Assembly: GCA_964247675.1 (NCBI GenBank) | Contig: CAXTVW010000005.1 | Coordinates: 1 to 64,000, forward strand | DNA length: 64,000 bases | Direction: 5' to 3' | Source: BOG-908 sp964247675 | GTDB taxonomy: Bacteria > Pseudomonadota > Alphaproteobacteria > Acetobacterales > Acetobacteraceae | The notes under the pieces: generated by a model | Database searches by the model: none | Seen by the model: the letters and a program-made list of their open reading frames with translations, nothing else | Told to the model about the DNA's origin: nothing | Part shown: in pieces, positions 17,010 through 25,482 of the stretch | How positions within the stretch are numbered: the first letter of the stretch is position 1 | Layout of the letters: each line of letters begins with the position of its first letter | Translations under genes and position numbers: made by a program

Positions 17010-19643
17010 ATGGCCGCGGACAAGCTCGCCACCTACCAGGCCAAGCGCGACTTCACCCAGACTAGGGAGCCGAGCGGCGCGGCGGCAGTGCAGTCGTTCG
17101 GGAAGCTGCGGTTTGTCATCCAGAGGCACGCCGCCACGCGGTTGCACTACGACCTTCGCCTGGAGCTCGACGGCGTGTTCAAGTCATGGGCCGTCACGCG
17201 CGGACCGTCGCTGGACCCGCACGACAAGCGGCTCGCGGTCGAGACCGAAGACCATCCGCTCGACTATGGCGACTTCGAGGGCACCATCCCCAAGGGCCAA
17301 TATGGCGGGGGAACCGTCCAGCTCTGGGACCGCGGCACCTGGGCGCCGCAGGGCATGACGGCCGAGCAGGGCCTGGAGAAGGGCGACCTCAAGTTCACAA
17401 TGGAGGGTGGCCGCCTGCACGGCAGCTGGGTCCTGGTGCGCATCAAGGGCTGGTCCGGCAGGCGCGTGAACTGGCTGCTCATCAAGCACCGCGACGAGCA
17501 TGCGAAGGAGGGCGACGCAGACGCGCTGCTGGCGGAGGACCGCTCCATCGCCTCAGGCCGCCCGATGGCAGACATCGCGGCGGGCCGCGGCCGCGCACCG
17601 AAACCGTTCATGCTGGCGGGCGACACCGCTACCGTAGCGAAGGACGCGGTCTGGGACTCGTCGGTCGGCCTCGCACCCGCGCTGCGGGCGCAAAAGAAGG
17701 CCGCGAAGCCCAAGACCCGGGCCAAGCAGAAGCCAACCTCAGCGGTCATGCCGGACTTCATCGAGCCGCAGCTCTGCCACTCCATCGAGCGGCCGCCGTC
17801 CGGAGAGGGCTGGCTGCACGAGATCAAGTTCGACGGCTACCGCGTCCAGGTCCGAATCGAGGGCGGATGCGCCGTCATCCGCACCCGCAAGGGGCTGGAC
17901 TGGACCGCGCGGTTCCCCGGCGTCGCACGCGCCTGCGCGGCCTTGCCGGACGGCATCGTCGACGGCGAGATAGTCGCGCTTGATGAGGACGGCGCGCCGG
18001 ACTTCGCCTCCCTGCAGGCGTCGCTCGCCGAGGGCACGACCGAGCAGCTGGTCCTGTTCGCCTTCGACCTGCTCCATGCGGACGGCAAGGACCTGCGCCC
18101 GCTCAAGCTTTCCGAACGCAAGGCGCGCATGCAGGCGTTCCTGACCGGCAAGCCGACCGCCGATCCGGCCATCGTCCGCTTCGTCGACCACTTCGATACG
18201 GGCGGCGACGCCATCCTGCGGTCGGCCTGCCGCCTCTCTCTGGAGGGCATCGTTTCCAAGCAGGCCAACGCACGTTACCAGTCCGGCCGCAGCGAGACCT
18301 GGACCAAGGCGAAGTGCCGCGCCGGGCACGAGATGGTCATCGGCGCTTGGGCCGACACAGCCGGTCAGCTGCGCTCTCTCATCGTCGGCGTCTACCGGGG
18401 CGACCGTTTCATCCACGTGGGCCGTGTCGGCACCGGCTTCGGCCGGGACGTCGCCGCGCGTCTGCTGCCACGCCTGAAGGCGGCCGCCACCTCCAAAAGC
18501 CCGTTCACCGGCCCGGGCGCACCACGGTCGGCCGCGAACATCCACTGGGTGCATCCCGAGCTGGTCGCCGAGGTGGAGTTTGCCGGATGGACGGCCGCCG
18601 GACAGGTGCGGCAGGCCTCGTTCAAGGGCCTGCGCGAGGACAAGCCCGCCGTCGAGGTGACCGTCGAGACACCCGCACCTGCGGCGAAGACGAGCATCGC
18701 CGTGCCGAGCGCCAGGCGTCCAGCGGGCAAGGGCGACGTCGCGGTGGTGATGGGCGTGTCGATTTCGCGTCCGGAAAAGGTCATGTGGCCGGACGTGGCG
18801 GGTGGGGACGGCCAGCCGGTGACCAAGCTCGACCTAGCCCACTACTACGAGGCGGTTGGGCCATGGCTACTGCGGCACCTGAAGGGTCGCCCCTGCTCCA
18901 TCATCCGCGCGCCGGACGGCTTCGCGGGCGAGACCTTCTTCCAGCGCCACGCCATGCCGGGCTCGTCTAACCTGCTGGAGCTCGTCACCGTCTCGGGCGA
19001 CCGCAAGCCATACCTCGAGATCGACCGTGTGGAGGGGCTGGCCGCGGTTGCGCAGACCGCGGCGCTCGAGCTGCATCCGTGGAACTGCGACCCGTTCCAT
19101 CCCGACGTGCCCGGCCGCCTGGTCTTCGACCTGGACCCCGGTCCCGATGTGGCGTTCACGACGGTCATCGAGGCGGCGCGCGAAGTGCGCGACCGACTGG
19201 CCGAGCTGGGCCTCGTCAGCTTCTGCAAGACGACGGGCGGCAAGGGCCTGCACGTGGTGACGCCGCTGAAGCGTTCGGAGAAGGCCAACCCGAGCTGGGC
19301 CGAGGCGAAGGCGTTCGCCCGCGGCGTCTGCCAGGCGATGGCGGACGCGGCGCCGGACCGCTACGTCATCAACATGGCCAAGAAGCTCCGCACGGGCCGC
19401 ATCTTCCTGGACTACCTGCGCAACGACCGGCTCGCGACCGCGGTGGCGCCGCTGTCGCCGCGTGCCCGGCCCGGCGCTCCCGTGTCGATGCCGGTCGCCT
19501 GGGCTCAGGTGAAAGCGGGGCTGGACCCGCTCCGCTACACGGTGCGCAGCGTGCCGGGGCTGCTCGCCAAGTCGAAGGCGTGGGCGGACTACTGCGAGTC
19601 CGAACGGCCGCTGGCGGACGCGATGAAGAAGCTGGCGGCGTAG
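17010..19643 (+). CDS. ligD: Multifunctional DNA ligase D (phosphoesterase-ligase-polymerase)
   Basis: 877 residues in the order PE-LIG-POL. The 3'-phosphoesterase (about 1-190) has RLHYDLRLELDGV and GTIPKGQYGGG. The ATP-dependent ligase has HEIKFDGYRVQ with catalytic Lys near 272 and a C-terminal OB fold to about 560. The primase-like polymerase has VFDLDPGPDVAF with the metal Asp pair near 707-709. It processes and seals double-strand breaks with Ku. The ATG at 17010 was chosen over the GTG at 16995, with GAAGG upstream. The stop is followed after 2 bases by the next ligase. Confidence 0.96.
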   Translation: MAADKLATYQAKRDFTQTREPSGAAAVQSFGKLRFVIQRHAATRLHYDLRLELDGVFKSWAVTRGPSLDPHDKRLAVETEDHPLDYGDFEGTIPKGQYGGGTVQLWDRGTWAPQGMTAEQGLEKGDLKFTMEGGRLHGSWVLVRIKGWSGRRVNWLLIKHRDEHAKEGDADALLAEDRSIASGRPMADIAAGRGRAPKPFMLAGDTATVAKDAVWDSSVGLAPALRAQKKAAKPKTRAKQKPTSAVMPDFIEPQLCHSIERPPSGEGWLHEIKFDGYRVQVRIEGGCAVIRTRKGLDWTARFPGVARACAALPDGIVDGEIVALDEDGAPDFASLQASLAEGTTEQLVLFAFDLLHADGKDLRPLKLSERKARMQAFLTGKPTADPAIVRFVDHFDTGGDAILRSACRLSLEGIVSKQANARYQSGRSETWTKAKCRAGHEMVIGAWADTAGQLRSLIVGVYRGDRFIHVGRVGTGFGRDVAARLLPRLKAAATSKSPFTGPGAPRSAANIHWVHPELVAEVEFAGWTAAGQVRQASFKGLREDKPAVEVTVETPAPAAKTSIAVPSARRPAGKGDVAVVMGVSISRPEKVMWPDVAGGDGQPVTKLDLAHYYEAVGPWLLRHLKGRPCSIIRAPDGFAGETFFQRHAMPGSSNLLELVTVSGDRKPYLEIDRVEGLAAVAQTAALELHPWNCDPFHPDVPGRLVFDLDPGPDVAFTTVIEAAREVRDRLAELGLVSFCKTTGGKGLHVVTPLKRSEKANPSWAEAKAFARGVCQAMADAAPDRYVINMAKKLRTGRIFLDYLRNDRLATAVAPLSPRARPGAPVSMPVAWAQVKAGLDPLRYTVRSVPGLLAKSKAWADYCESERPLADAMKKLAA

Positions 19644-19645
19644 GC

Positions 19646-20683
19646 GTGGCGTTCCTGCTCGGGCTGGACACGCAACCGATGGAGGCCAAGACCGTCGACA
19701 GGCTGCCCGACGCACCGCGGTGGCAGTTCGAACCCAAGTGGGACGGTTTCCGTTGCCTGGCCTTCAAGGGTGGCGGCGCGGTCGATCTGCGGGCGAAGTC
19801 CGGCAAGTCGCTGTCGCGCTACTTTCCCGAGATGGTCGAGGCACTGTTTCGGGCACGTGCCGACGACTTCGTGCTGGACGGCGAGCTTGCCGTGCCGCGC
19901 GGCGACAGCCTGTCGTTCGGGGCGTTGCAGGACAGGGTGCATCCTGCGGAAAGCCGGGTGCGCAAGCTGGCGGCCGAGACGCCCGCCCTGCTCGTCGCGT
20001 TCGACTGCCTGGCCACGGGAGATGCGGGCTCCCTTCTCGGCGCTCACTTGCCGGAACGTCGCGCCACGCTGGAGCGGGTCATGCGCGGCTTCACGCGCGA
20101 GGACCGCGTGCGCCTGTCGCCGTTCACGCGGGACCGAGGCGAAGCGGAGGCCTGGCTGCTTCAGGCGCACGGAGCCTTGGACGGAATCGTCGCAAAGCGC
20201 CTGGACGCGGGCTACGCCTGCGGCAAGCGCGACATGCTGAAGCTCAAGAAGCACCGGACGGCAGACTGCGTGGTGGGGGGCTTCCGCTACGCCACGGGAA
20301 GCAAGCTGGTCGGCTCGCTGCTGCTCGGGCTGTACGACGCAGACGGCAGGCTCGACCACGTAGGGTTCACCTCGGCGATAAGCGACGCCGAACGCCCGGC
20401 GCTCACGGCGCGGCTGGAGGCGCTGCTCGGCGGCGAGGGGTTCACCGGCGATGCGCCGGGCGGGCCAAGCCGATGGAGCACCGACCGCTCGACCGCGTGG
20501 CAGGCGCTGCGTCCCGAACTGGTGGTCGAGGTCAGCTATGACCAGGTCACGGACGGCCGATTCCGCCATGGCACGATGCTGGTACGTTGGCGGCCTGACA
20601 AGGCGCCGCGCCAGTGCACCCGCGAGCAAGTCGGCGAGGAGTTGCAGCCGGGCAAGCTCGTAGAGGCTATGCTGGAGTCATAG
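19646..20683 (+). CDS. ligC: Second ATP-dependent DNA ligase (LigC type)
   Basis: 345 residues with the adenylation motif FEPKWDGFRCL, Lys near 31, then LDGELAVP and the motif DGIVAKRLDAGY; the C-terminal OB part ends near residue 330. This is the stand-alone ligase size, without PE or POL domains. It starts at GTG 19646, two bases after ligD, so they form one operon. LigC-type ligases give back-up end joining and base-excision sealing in other bacteria. The family is sure, the LigC subtype likely. Confidence 0.9.
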   Translation: MAFLLGLDTQPMEAKTVDRLPDAPRWQFEPKWDGFRCLAFKGGGAVDLRAKSGKSLSRYFPEMVEALFRARADDFVLDGELAVPRGDSLSFGALQDRVHPAESRVRKLAAETPALLVAFDCLATGDAGSLLGAHLPERRATLERVMRGFTREDRVRLSPFTRDRGEAEAWLLQAHGALDGIVAKRLDAGYACGKRDMLKLKKHRTADCVVGGFRYATGSKLVGSLLLGLYDADGRLDHVGFTSAISDAERPALTARLEALLGGEGFTGDAPGGPSRWSTDRSTAWQALRPELVVEVSYDQVTDGRFRHGTMLVRWRPDKAPRQCTREQVGEELQPGKLVEAMLES

Positions 20684-21043
20684 CCCCGCGGGTTCGAGGA
20701 AAGCCCGTTCCATCGAACTCGGAACCGGAGAGCACCTCGAACGCGAGGCGTGCTTCGGCGGTTCGGCTCCCACGTCCAGTGAATCGAACGCCGACCCAGC
20801 CGGTAGCATCTGCCGCTGCGGGTTCTCGCCAGCTCCGTCAAGCTCCAGCACCTCGCTGGCGCTCAGCCAGGAAAGCTCGCCGGTTACTGGATGGCAAGGC
20901 AGGTATCCGAACGGCACGCATGTAGCGTCTGCAGGGGAAACGAGACACCGCGGGCCAAGGTGCGCCTCGCCTGCTCCGGTCGCAAAGGGCAGGAACGCCA
21001 GGGCGGAACTTATCCGGTTTTTCGAAGAGGCTCCGGCTTCCAC
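20678..21043 (-). CDS. Hypothetical protein, or displaced C-terminus of the upstream gene
   Basis: A GTG at 21043 opens 121 codons reading through ALAFLPFATGAGEAHLGPR and FGYLPCHPVTGELSWL, which look like folded protein. The frame differs from the upstream gene that stops at 21010, and the two overlap by 34 bases. It may be a separate gene or the same gene after a frameshift. Its stop overlaps the end of ligC by 6 bases, head on. No family recognised. Confidence 0.4.
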   Translation of the reverse strand: MEAGASSKNRISSALAFLPFATGAGEAHLGPRCLVSPADATCVPFGYLPCHPVTGELSWLSASEVLELDGAGENPQRQMLPAGSAFDSLDVGAEPPKHASRSRCSPVPSSMERAFLEPAGL

Positions 21044-21573
21044 CTGCGCGCACCTTCCAGGCCGTATCCGAGGAAACTTCCCGACGGACGGTTCGAGAAG
21101 GGCACGAGATGGCGGTTCATGAAACCGGTGACCGCGGTCCTCTCCCGGATGGGCGCTGGAACGCCGAGGTGCCGGGCAATCCTGCATGACGATACCCAAA
21201 GCCTGTCGACGGCACTTCCGTCTCCGACGAAAGATGCCGCATCTAGAAGGTGAAGTGACAGGACCGCCTCCTCGCCCTCGGCCGCCAGATCCTCGAAGGC
21301 GAAGCGGCGGCCCAGAACGTAAGGCGTTCCGCTCCAAGTCATGGCGCCGGTGCCGTCCGGCTGCATCCGAAGCAGTTCTTTGCTGCACATCCAGGCCAAC
21401 CCGTCCGGCCCGGCCGGATCGCAGGCAAACCCGAACAGCTTCCTGCCGGAAGCGCCGGAGGCCAGCAGGCACCACGGATCGAGGCGCGTCGCGGGGCTCG
21501 TACCCCGCTTCGACCGGACGTCCGCTGGCCCGGCCCGGCCGCGGCGCGAGAGGACATACCTTCGCCCCGTCAC
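21010..21573 (-). CDS. Hypothetical protein coupled to the gene at 22073
   Basis: 187 residues from a GTG at 21573 that overlaps the upstream stop as GTGA. The sequence is protein-like (KLFGFACDPAGPDGLAW, TPYVLGRRFAFEDLAAEGEE, ERTAVTGFMNRHLVPFSNR) without membrane segments. A faint resemblance of the central part to short alphaproteobacterial DUF6634-like proteins was considered but is not strong enough to use. Function unknown. Confidence 0.5.
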   Translation of the reverse strand: MTGRRYVLSRRGRAGPADVRSKRGTSPATRLDPWCLLASGASGRKLFGFACDPAGPDGLAWMCSKELLRMQPDGTGAMTWSGTPYVLGRRFAFEDLAAEGEEAVLSLHLLDAASFVGDGSAVDRLWVSSCRIARHLGVPAPIRERTAVTGFMNRHLVPFSNRPSGSFLGYGLEGARRWKPEPLRKTG

Positions 21574-22073
21574 AGCGCGGCGTCCGTGCGGAACTCGTAC
21601 GGGAACGGCGCCACCAGGAGGTCGATGAGTCCGAGCGCGCATCGGGCCGCTGCCATTGAACCGTGGAGACCAGCCAACGAAGCGGTTATGCCACGCATCT
21701 GTTCGGTCAGCTCGGGACGCCTGCCGAGCCGCTCGCACAGTTCCTCGAACAGATAACCGGGAGCCGTCCGGGCGGGTCGGCAGTCCAGCAGGAGCCCGGC
21801 GAGGTAATCCCTTTCCGGGCCGGAGACGATCGAGCGCCGCCGATTCCGTGCCGGTCCGGCCGAAGGCCGCGCTAAACATGGAATTTCGACGGCGGTCCGC
21901 CTTAGGCGAGGTGCCGGGCTTGCCGACCCTGACCGGACATACTCCGGGAACGGCGCGAAGGCGACGCGGTCGGCATCCGCGCAGATCTTGTCCCAGAAAG
22001 CCCTGCCAGCCTTGCGGGCGCGCTCGACGCGGCGCCTCCGGGCGCTGCTGCAACCTGTTCGGGTCGTCGTCAT
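21570..22073 (-). CDS. Hypothetical protein, first gene of a minus-strand set
   Basis: 167 residues from ATG 22073. The N-terminus is basic (MTTTRTGCSSARRRR); the middle and C-terminus hold regular helices (GYLFEELCERLGRRPELTEQ). No family was recognised. It reads away from the XRE gene at 22240, sharing a divergent upstream region that has AT-rich repeats at 22155-22190, so the XRE protein may control it. Translationally coupled (4-base overlap) to the next gene. Confidence 0.5.
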   Translation of the reverse strand: MTTTRTGCSSARRRRVERARKAGRAFWDKICADADRVAFAPFPEYVRSGSASPAPRLRRTAVEIPCLARPSAGPARNRRRSIVSGPERDYLAGLLLDCRPARTAPGYLFEELCERLGRRPELTEQMRGITASLAGLHGSMAAARCALGLIDLLVAPFPYEFRTDAAL

Positions 22074-22154
22074 GCGAATGCCCTCCTCCTGGTCGGCCGA
22101 CGGCCGAGTCGCCGGGCAAAACGGGCGAAAACCAGACGGAAGTCAATAGGAGAC

Positions 22155-22190
22155 GGTATAAGAAATACCTTACTACGTATCTAAAATACC
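22155..22190. promoter_or_regulatory. AT-rich repeat cluster, candidate operator/promoter of the XRE gene
   Basis: In a high-GC region this short AT-rich stretch holds GGTAT (22155-22159) facing ATACC (22165-22169) as an inverted pair, and two direct copies of AAATACC (22163-22169 and 22184-22190) 21 bases apart, two helical turns. It lies between divergent genes, 50 bases before the XRE start. The layout fits autoregulation by a small XRE repressor; this is inference. Confidence 0.45.
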
Positions 22191-22239
22191 GTTCTGGACG
22201 CTGTTAGACCGGCGGGCGTCGCCGTTGTCAACTACGTCC

Positions 22240-22530
22240 ATGGTAGACCGAAGAACCAGGACTCCGCTGGAGGAGCCCGACCGGCCGATGCTACCGACCG
22301 GGCGTGCGGTTGCCGCAGGCCGCACGCTGGCGTCGCTCTCCCAGTCCGAGCTGGCAGTGCTGGCGGGCGTTGGCGTGACACCACTGCGCCTGTTCGAAAC
22401 CGGGAAGGCGCGGCCGAGGGTGGACACGCTCGAACGCATACTTTCGGCGCTGTCGGCGAAGGGTGTGGTCTTTGAGGTGGGCGACGAACGGTTCGAGGTG
22501 ACCATTCGTCTCGTCCGGGCGGCGGGATAG
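22240..22530 (+). CDS. Small XRE-family transcriptional regulator
   Basis: About 96 residues from ATG 22240 (TTG 22225 is an alternative). The helix-turn-helix is clear: AGRTLASLSQSELAVLAGVG followed by FETGKARPRVDTLERIL. After it comes a short tail FEVGDERFEVTIRLV seen in phage and plasmid regulators. There is no enzymatic domain. Candidate binding sites lie immediately upstream (22155-22190). Confidence 0.82.
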   Translation: MVDRRTRTPLEEPDRPMLPTGRAVAAGRTLASLSQSELAVLAGVGVTPLRLFETGKARPRVDTLERILSALSAKGVVFEVGDERFEVTIRLVRAAG

Positions 22531-22853
22531 GCGAACGCGCACAGGCGGTAGGCGACGGGAAAAGCCGCGACTCGGAAGTCTGTCGCAGCGGCCTGGCGTC
22601 TCCGACGCCCTGACCCTGCCATTAGCATCGCCCCCGGAAGACGCTGATTTTGATACGCGTACATTGCTGGACTCAGCTTTGGCGACGGCATGAAGCCCGT
22701 GCGCGGAGTTACTCAAGCGTGGCGATAGCCTCATTCTGTTCTTACAGGCGCCGACGAGCTCCGTTGACCGAACGGCGCCGCGGCGGCAACCCGTCGCTTG
22801 CGCGCGACCGCGCCGAGCGTGCATGAAAGACGGATGGAACGGACTTTTTGAGC
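22531..22853. other. Intergenic region before the ParB-like gene
   Basis: These 323 bases hold no supported gene. They probably carry the promoter of the ParB-like gene; a weak GGA-rich ribosome site lies just before ATG 22854. Confidence 0.35.
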
Positions 22854-23765
22854 ATGGCGCGTGGTCAACCTGCCTGGGCGCAATCGAACCCGCATGCCGA
22901 AGTGCTGGCGACGGATGACGTTCCGAAACTTGCCAGGGACTTCTACGGGCTGAAGGTCGTGATGTTCGACGCGGCCACCGCCGAGGCGTTCCTCGTCCTG
23001 AACAGCGGCAACCGCCGCGTGAACAGGAGAAAGGTGGAGCAGCTCGCCCGGCAGATGCGTGACGGCGATTTCGAGAACACCGGCGAGCCGATAATCGTCA
23101 GCAAGGAAGGGATAGTGAACGACGGCCAGCATCGGCTTCTCGCGGTCATCCAGGCCGACGCGACCGTCGAGATGGACGTCCGGTTCGGCATCCCGCGGAA
23201 AGCCTTCACGAAGACCGACACAGGCGCGACCCGAACGGCGAGCGACGTCCTCAGCATCAAGGGAGTTGGTGCCAGCGGCCAGGTTTCCTCGACCGTGCGC
23301 TTGCTCGTGCTCTACCGTCGCGGTCTTCCAGAGGCCATCAGAGAGTTCGCGTCGAACCACGAGGTGTCGCTGGCCTTCGAAGAGTTCTCCGGCCTCGAGG
23401 AGGTGGTGGCCTCGGTGAACGAGCACTCGTTCCCGAAACCATTGAGGAGCACGCCCCTATACGCCACCGCATACCTCGCCTCCCGCAGCCCTCAGAAGGC
23501 ACGGCTGGGTGCCTGGCTGGATGCCGTCGCGACGGGGCTTGACGTGAGCAGGAACGACCCCGCCTACGTGCTGCGAGAACGTCTCCTGAGAGGCATAGAC
23601 GCTGCGATTGGTACGCGGGAAGGCCAGCTCGAGCGCTTCGCGCTCATGCTGAAGTCGTGGAACATGTGGTCCAGGGGGGAAACCGTCACCCTGCGGGAGT
23701 TCAGGTGGACGTCCACAGGCAAGAATGCCGAGACGTTTCCGAAAATCGCCGGGGTGAAACTCTAG
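22854..23765 (+). CDS. ParB/sulfiredoxin-fold protein of phage or plasmid type
   Basis: 303 residues. The N-terminal third has the ParB-like nucleotide-binding pattern: NRRKVEQLARQMRDGDF, then PIIVSKEGIVNDGQHRLLAV with the NDGQHR box at 89-94. The remainder is helical and unlike chromosomal ParB (no typical HTH), resembling single-gene ParB-N proteins of mobile elements. A CTP- or ATP-dependent DNA role is inferred. A T-run (TTTTTTT) follows the stop at 23763-23765 and may help termination. Confidence 0.7.
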   Translation: MARGQPAWAQSNPHAEVLATDDVPKLARDFYGLKVVMFDAATAEAFLVLNSGNRRVNRRKVEQLARQMRDGDFENTGEPIIVSKEGIVNDGQHRLLAVIQADATVEMDVRFGIPRKAFTKTDTGATRTASDVLSIKGVGASGQVSSTVRLLVLYRRGLPEAIREFASNHEVSLAFEEFSGLEEVVASVNEHSFPKPLRSTPLYATAYLASRSPQKARLGAWLDAVATGLDVSRNDPAYVLRERLLRGIDAAIGTREGQLERFALMLKSWNMWSRGETVTLREFRWTSTGKNAETFPKIAGVKL

Positions 23766-23942
23766 CTTTTTTTGATTTCGACGGAAGTGCCGGGGAGGGG
23801 TCACAGCAGCCCGGGATGTCCGCGACGCTGACGGGCAACGATAACCAGATTTGTGAGCCTTGCACGCTCCGCTCCGCTTGCCTCCACAGTCCGGAGCGAG
23901 CGACGACTGGTTCCACGGACCCAAAGGGAGTGCGCCGCCCGG

Positions 23943-24557
23943 TCAGCCGACCGCACGGCGTTTTTCTTTCGCGGTGGCGGGCCGGGCCGCACGCCTCATC
24001 ACGTTCCGGAACTGCGTCATGCCGAGCCGGGCTCCGAAGACGGGATGCAACGACGCTGCCGCCTCGGTCTCGCCGACGATGTTGGCGCAGCTGCGGGGCG
24101 AGGCACCGAACTCCCGGAGCACGTCGGTGAACTCCTCCAGGGTAAACGGAACCGCCATCCCGATCGCGGAGAACAGGCGGTGGAGGTATGCCTCCGTTTC
24201 GCGGCTTGCTACCGCCACGACACGCAATCCCGCGACCGCAGCCATCAGGCCGGTCGCAGCCTCGACGGCGGTGGCGAACCTCGCCGCGCGGCATGCGTCC
24301 ATTGCATCGAGATCCTGCACCTTCGTCCAGTCGACTTCCGCCGCGACCCACCACGAGAGCGCCACCGCGCCTGGGCAGACGACTACGAGCTCGTGGGCGC
24401 ACTCCGGGCTCGGCGACGCGCCGGTGGGCAACGCACCCTCCAGGAGAACCAGGGCAACGGCGGGCTGCGGAACCTCCGCCAGTGTCATGGAGGCGACTTG
24501 TAACGGCCCGGGCTCTCTGTGAGAGCTGCCCAGCGCCGGTCGTTCAATGCGTACCAT
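23943..24557 (-). CDS. Hypothetical protein
   Basis: 204 residues from ATG 24557. The N-terminal half is strand-rich and hydrophobic (PAVALVLLEGALPTG, LVVVCPGAVALSWWVAAEVD). The C-terminal half is helical with a possible helix-turn-helix around EEFTDVLREFGASPRSCANI. No family was recognised. It is divergent from the XRE gene at 24752 and converges on the ParB-like gene. Codon use matches its neighbours. Confidence 0.55.
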   Translation of the reverse strand: MVRIERPALGSSHREPGPLQVASMTLAEVPQPAVALVLLEGALPTGASPSPECAHELVVVCPGAVALSWWVAAEVDWTKVQDLDAMDACRAARFATAVEAATGLMAAVAGLRVVAVASRETEAYLHRLFSAIGMAVPFTLEEFTDVLREFGASPRSCANIVGETEAAASLHPVFGARLGMTQFRNVMRRAARPATAKEKRRAVG

Positions 24558-24751
24558 GAAGGCCCCTGTCCGCTCGTTCCGACACAGCATCCAGAACGTT
24601 GGCGTCGCGAATATACCCGCCGCAATCCGGCGTCAATCAGAAAGGACTAATAAGGCCCTTTCTGTTCGACGGAAGCTGTTCTCTAAAGGTGGATTTGACG
24701 GCGACTGATTTAGGCCTGGACTGTGCGCGGACGTCTTGTCACGACGATGCC

Positions 24752-25066
24752 ATGGGGGGACCAAGGACCAGGAGAGGGGAAGGCAGCGGGGCTCGCTACG
24801 CCACGCCGTCGAGGCTCACGTTGTTGCCCGGTCCGCGCGTACTTGCGGCGGCACGCGTGCTCGCGGGCATCACGCAGCAGGAACTTGCCGCGGCATCCAA
24901 TGTCGCCCTGAACGTTGTCCGGCGCTACGAGAAGGGCGACGGCAACCCGCGGTCTTCCAGCGTCGCTGCCATGGTAGAGGCGCTCCGGCTGAAGAACGTG
25001 ACGTTCCTTTACGAGGGCGACGGCTATCGCGTGGCGGTCGCCTTGATCGAGCCGCCGGAAGAGTAG
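24752..25066 (+). CDS. Second small XRE-family regulator
   Basis: About 104 residues from ATG 24752. The helix-turn-helix reads RVLAGITQQELAAASNVALN then VRRYEKGDGNPRSSSVAAMV, with a tail LYEGDGYRVAVALIEPPEE parallel to that of the XRE protein at 22240. The two proteins share the same one-domain architecture and are probably paralogues within the same module. It lies upstream of the DUF5131-TcmP pair by 416 bases. Confidence 0.82.
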   Translation: MGGPRTRRGEGSGARYATPSRLTLLPGPRVLAAARVLAGITQQELAAASNVALNVVRRYEKGDGNPRSSSVAAMVEALRLKNVTFLYEGDGYRVAVALIEPPEE

Positions 25067-25482
25067 GGGACATCCGCCCCTCCTCGACCCGCCGCGATAC
25101 CGGTCGCTGACGCGATCAGCATACTGGAACTGGCCGCTGCGAGGTGACCTGCGGCAGCCACGCTTCTCCCACGGCCAACCCGAACCAGGAAGTCGGGGCG
25201 GTCACCTCGAGTGCGATGTCGGTCATTCCCGCCGCAACCGTGACTTGGGGCGTCGCTGGATGTGCCGTGCGCGACTGCGCACCCGGCCAACGCTTCCCGG
25301 GGGCACCGGCGCGGAAGCCGCTGTTCGTGAGCCGATGTCGATGTTTCGGCTGAACCTTCCGGCCTGGTCAATCCAGCTGTCCGGCACGGCAATCCTGCGG
25401 ATGATGGAGTTCGCGTAGGAGGCAGGGAGTCGCTTGCCGGATCAAGGTTGCAAGGTGATTCTCCATATGTTCCCATGATGTC
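25067..25482. other. Intergenic region upstream of the DUF5131-TcmP pair
   Basis: 416 bases with no supported gene. Stop-free stretches here on the minus strand change character and show no domain. Presumably holds the promoter for the two-gene unit. Confidence 0.35.
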
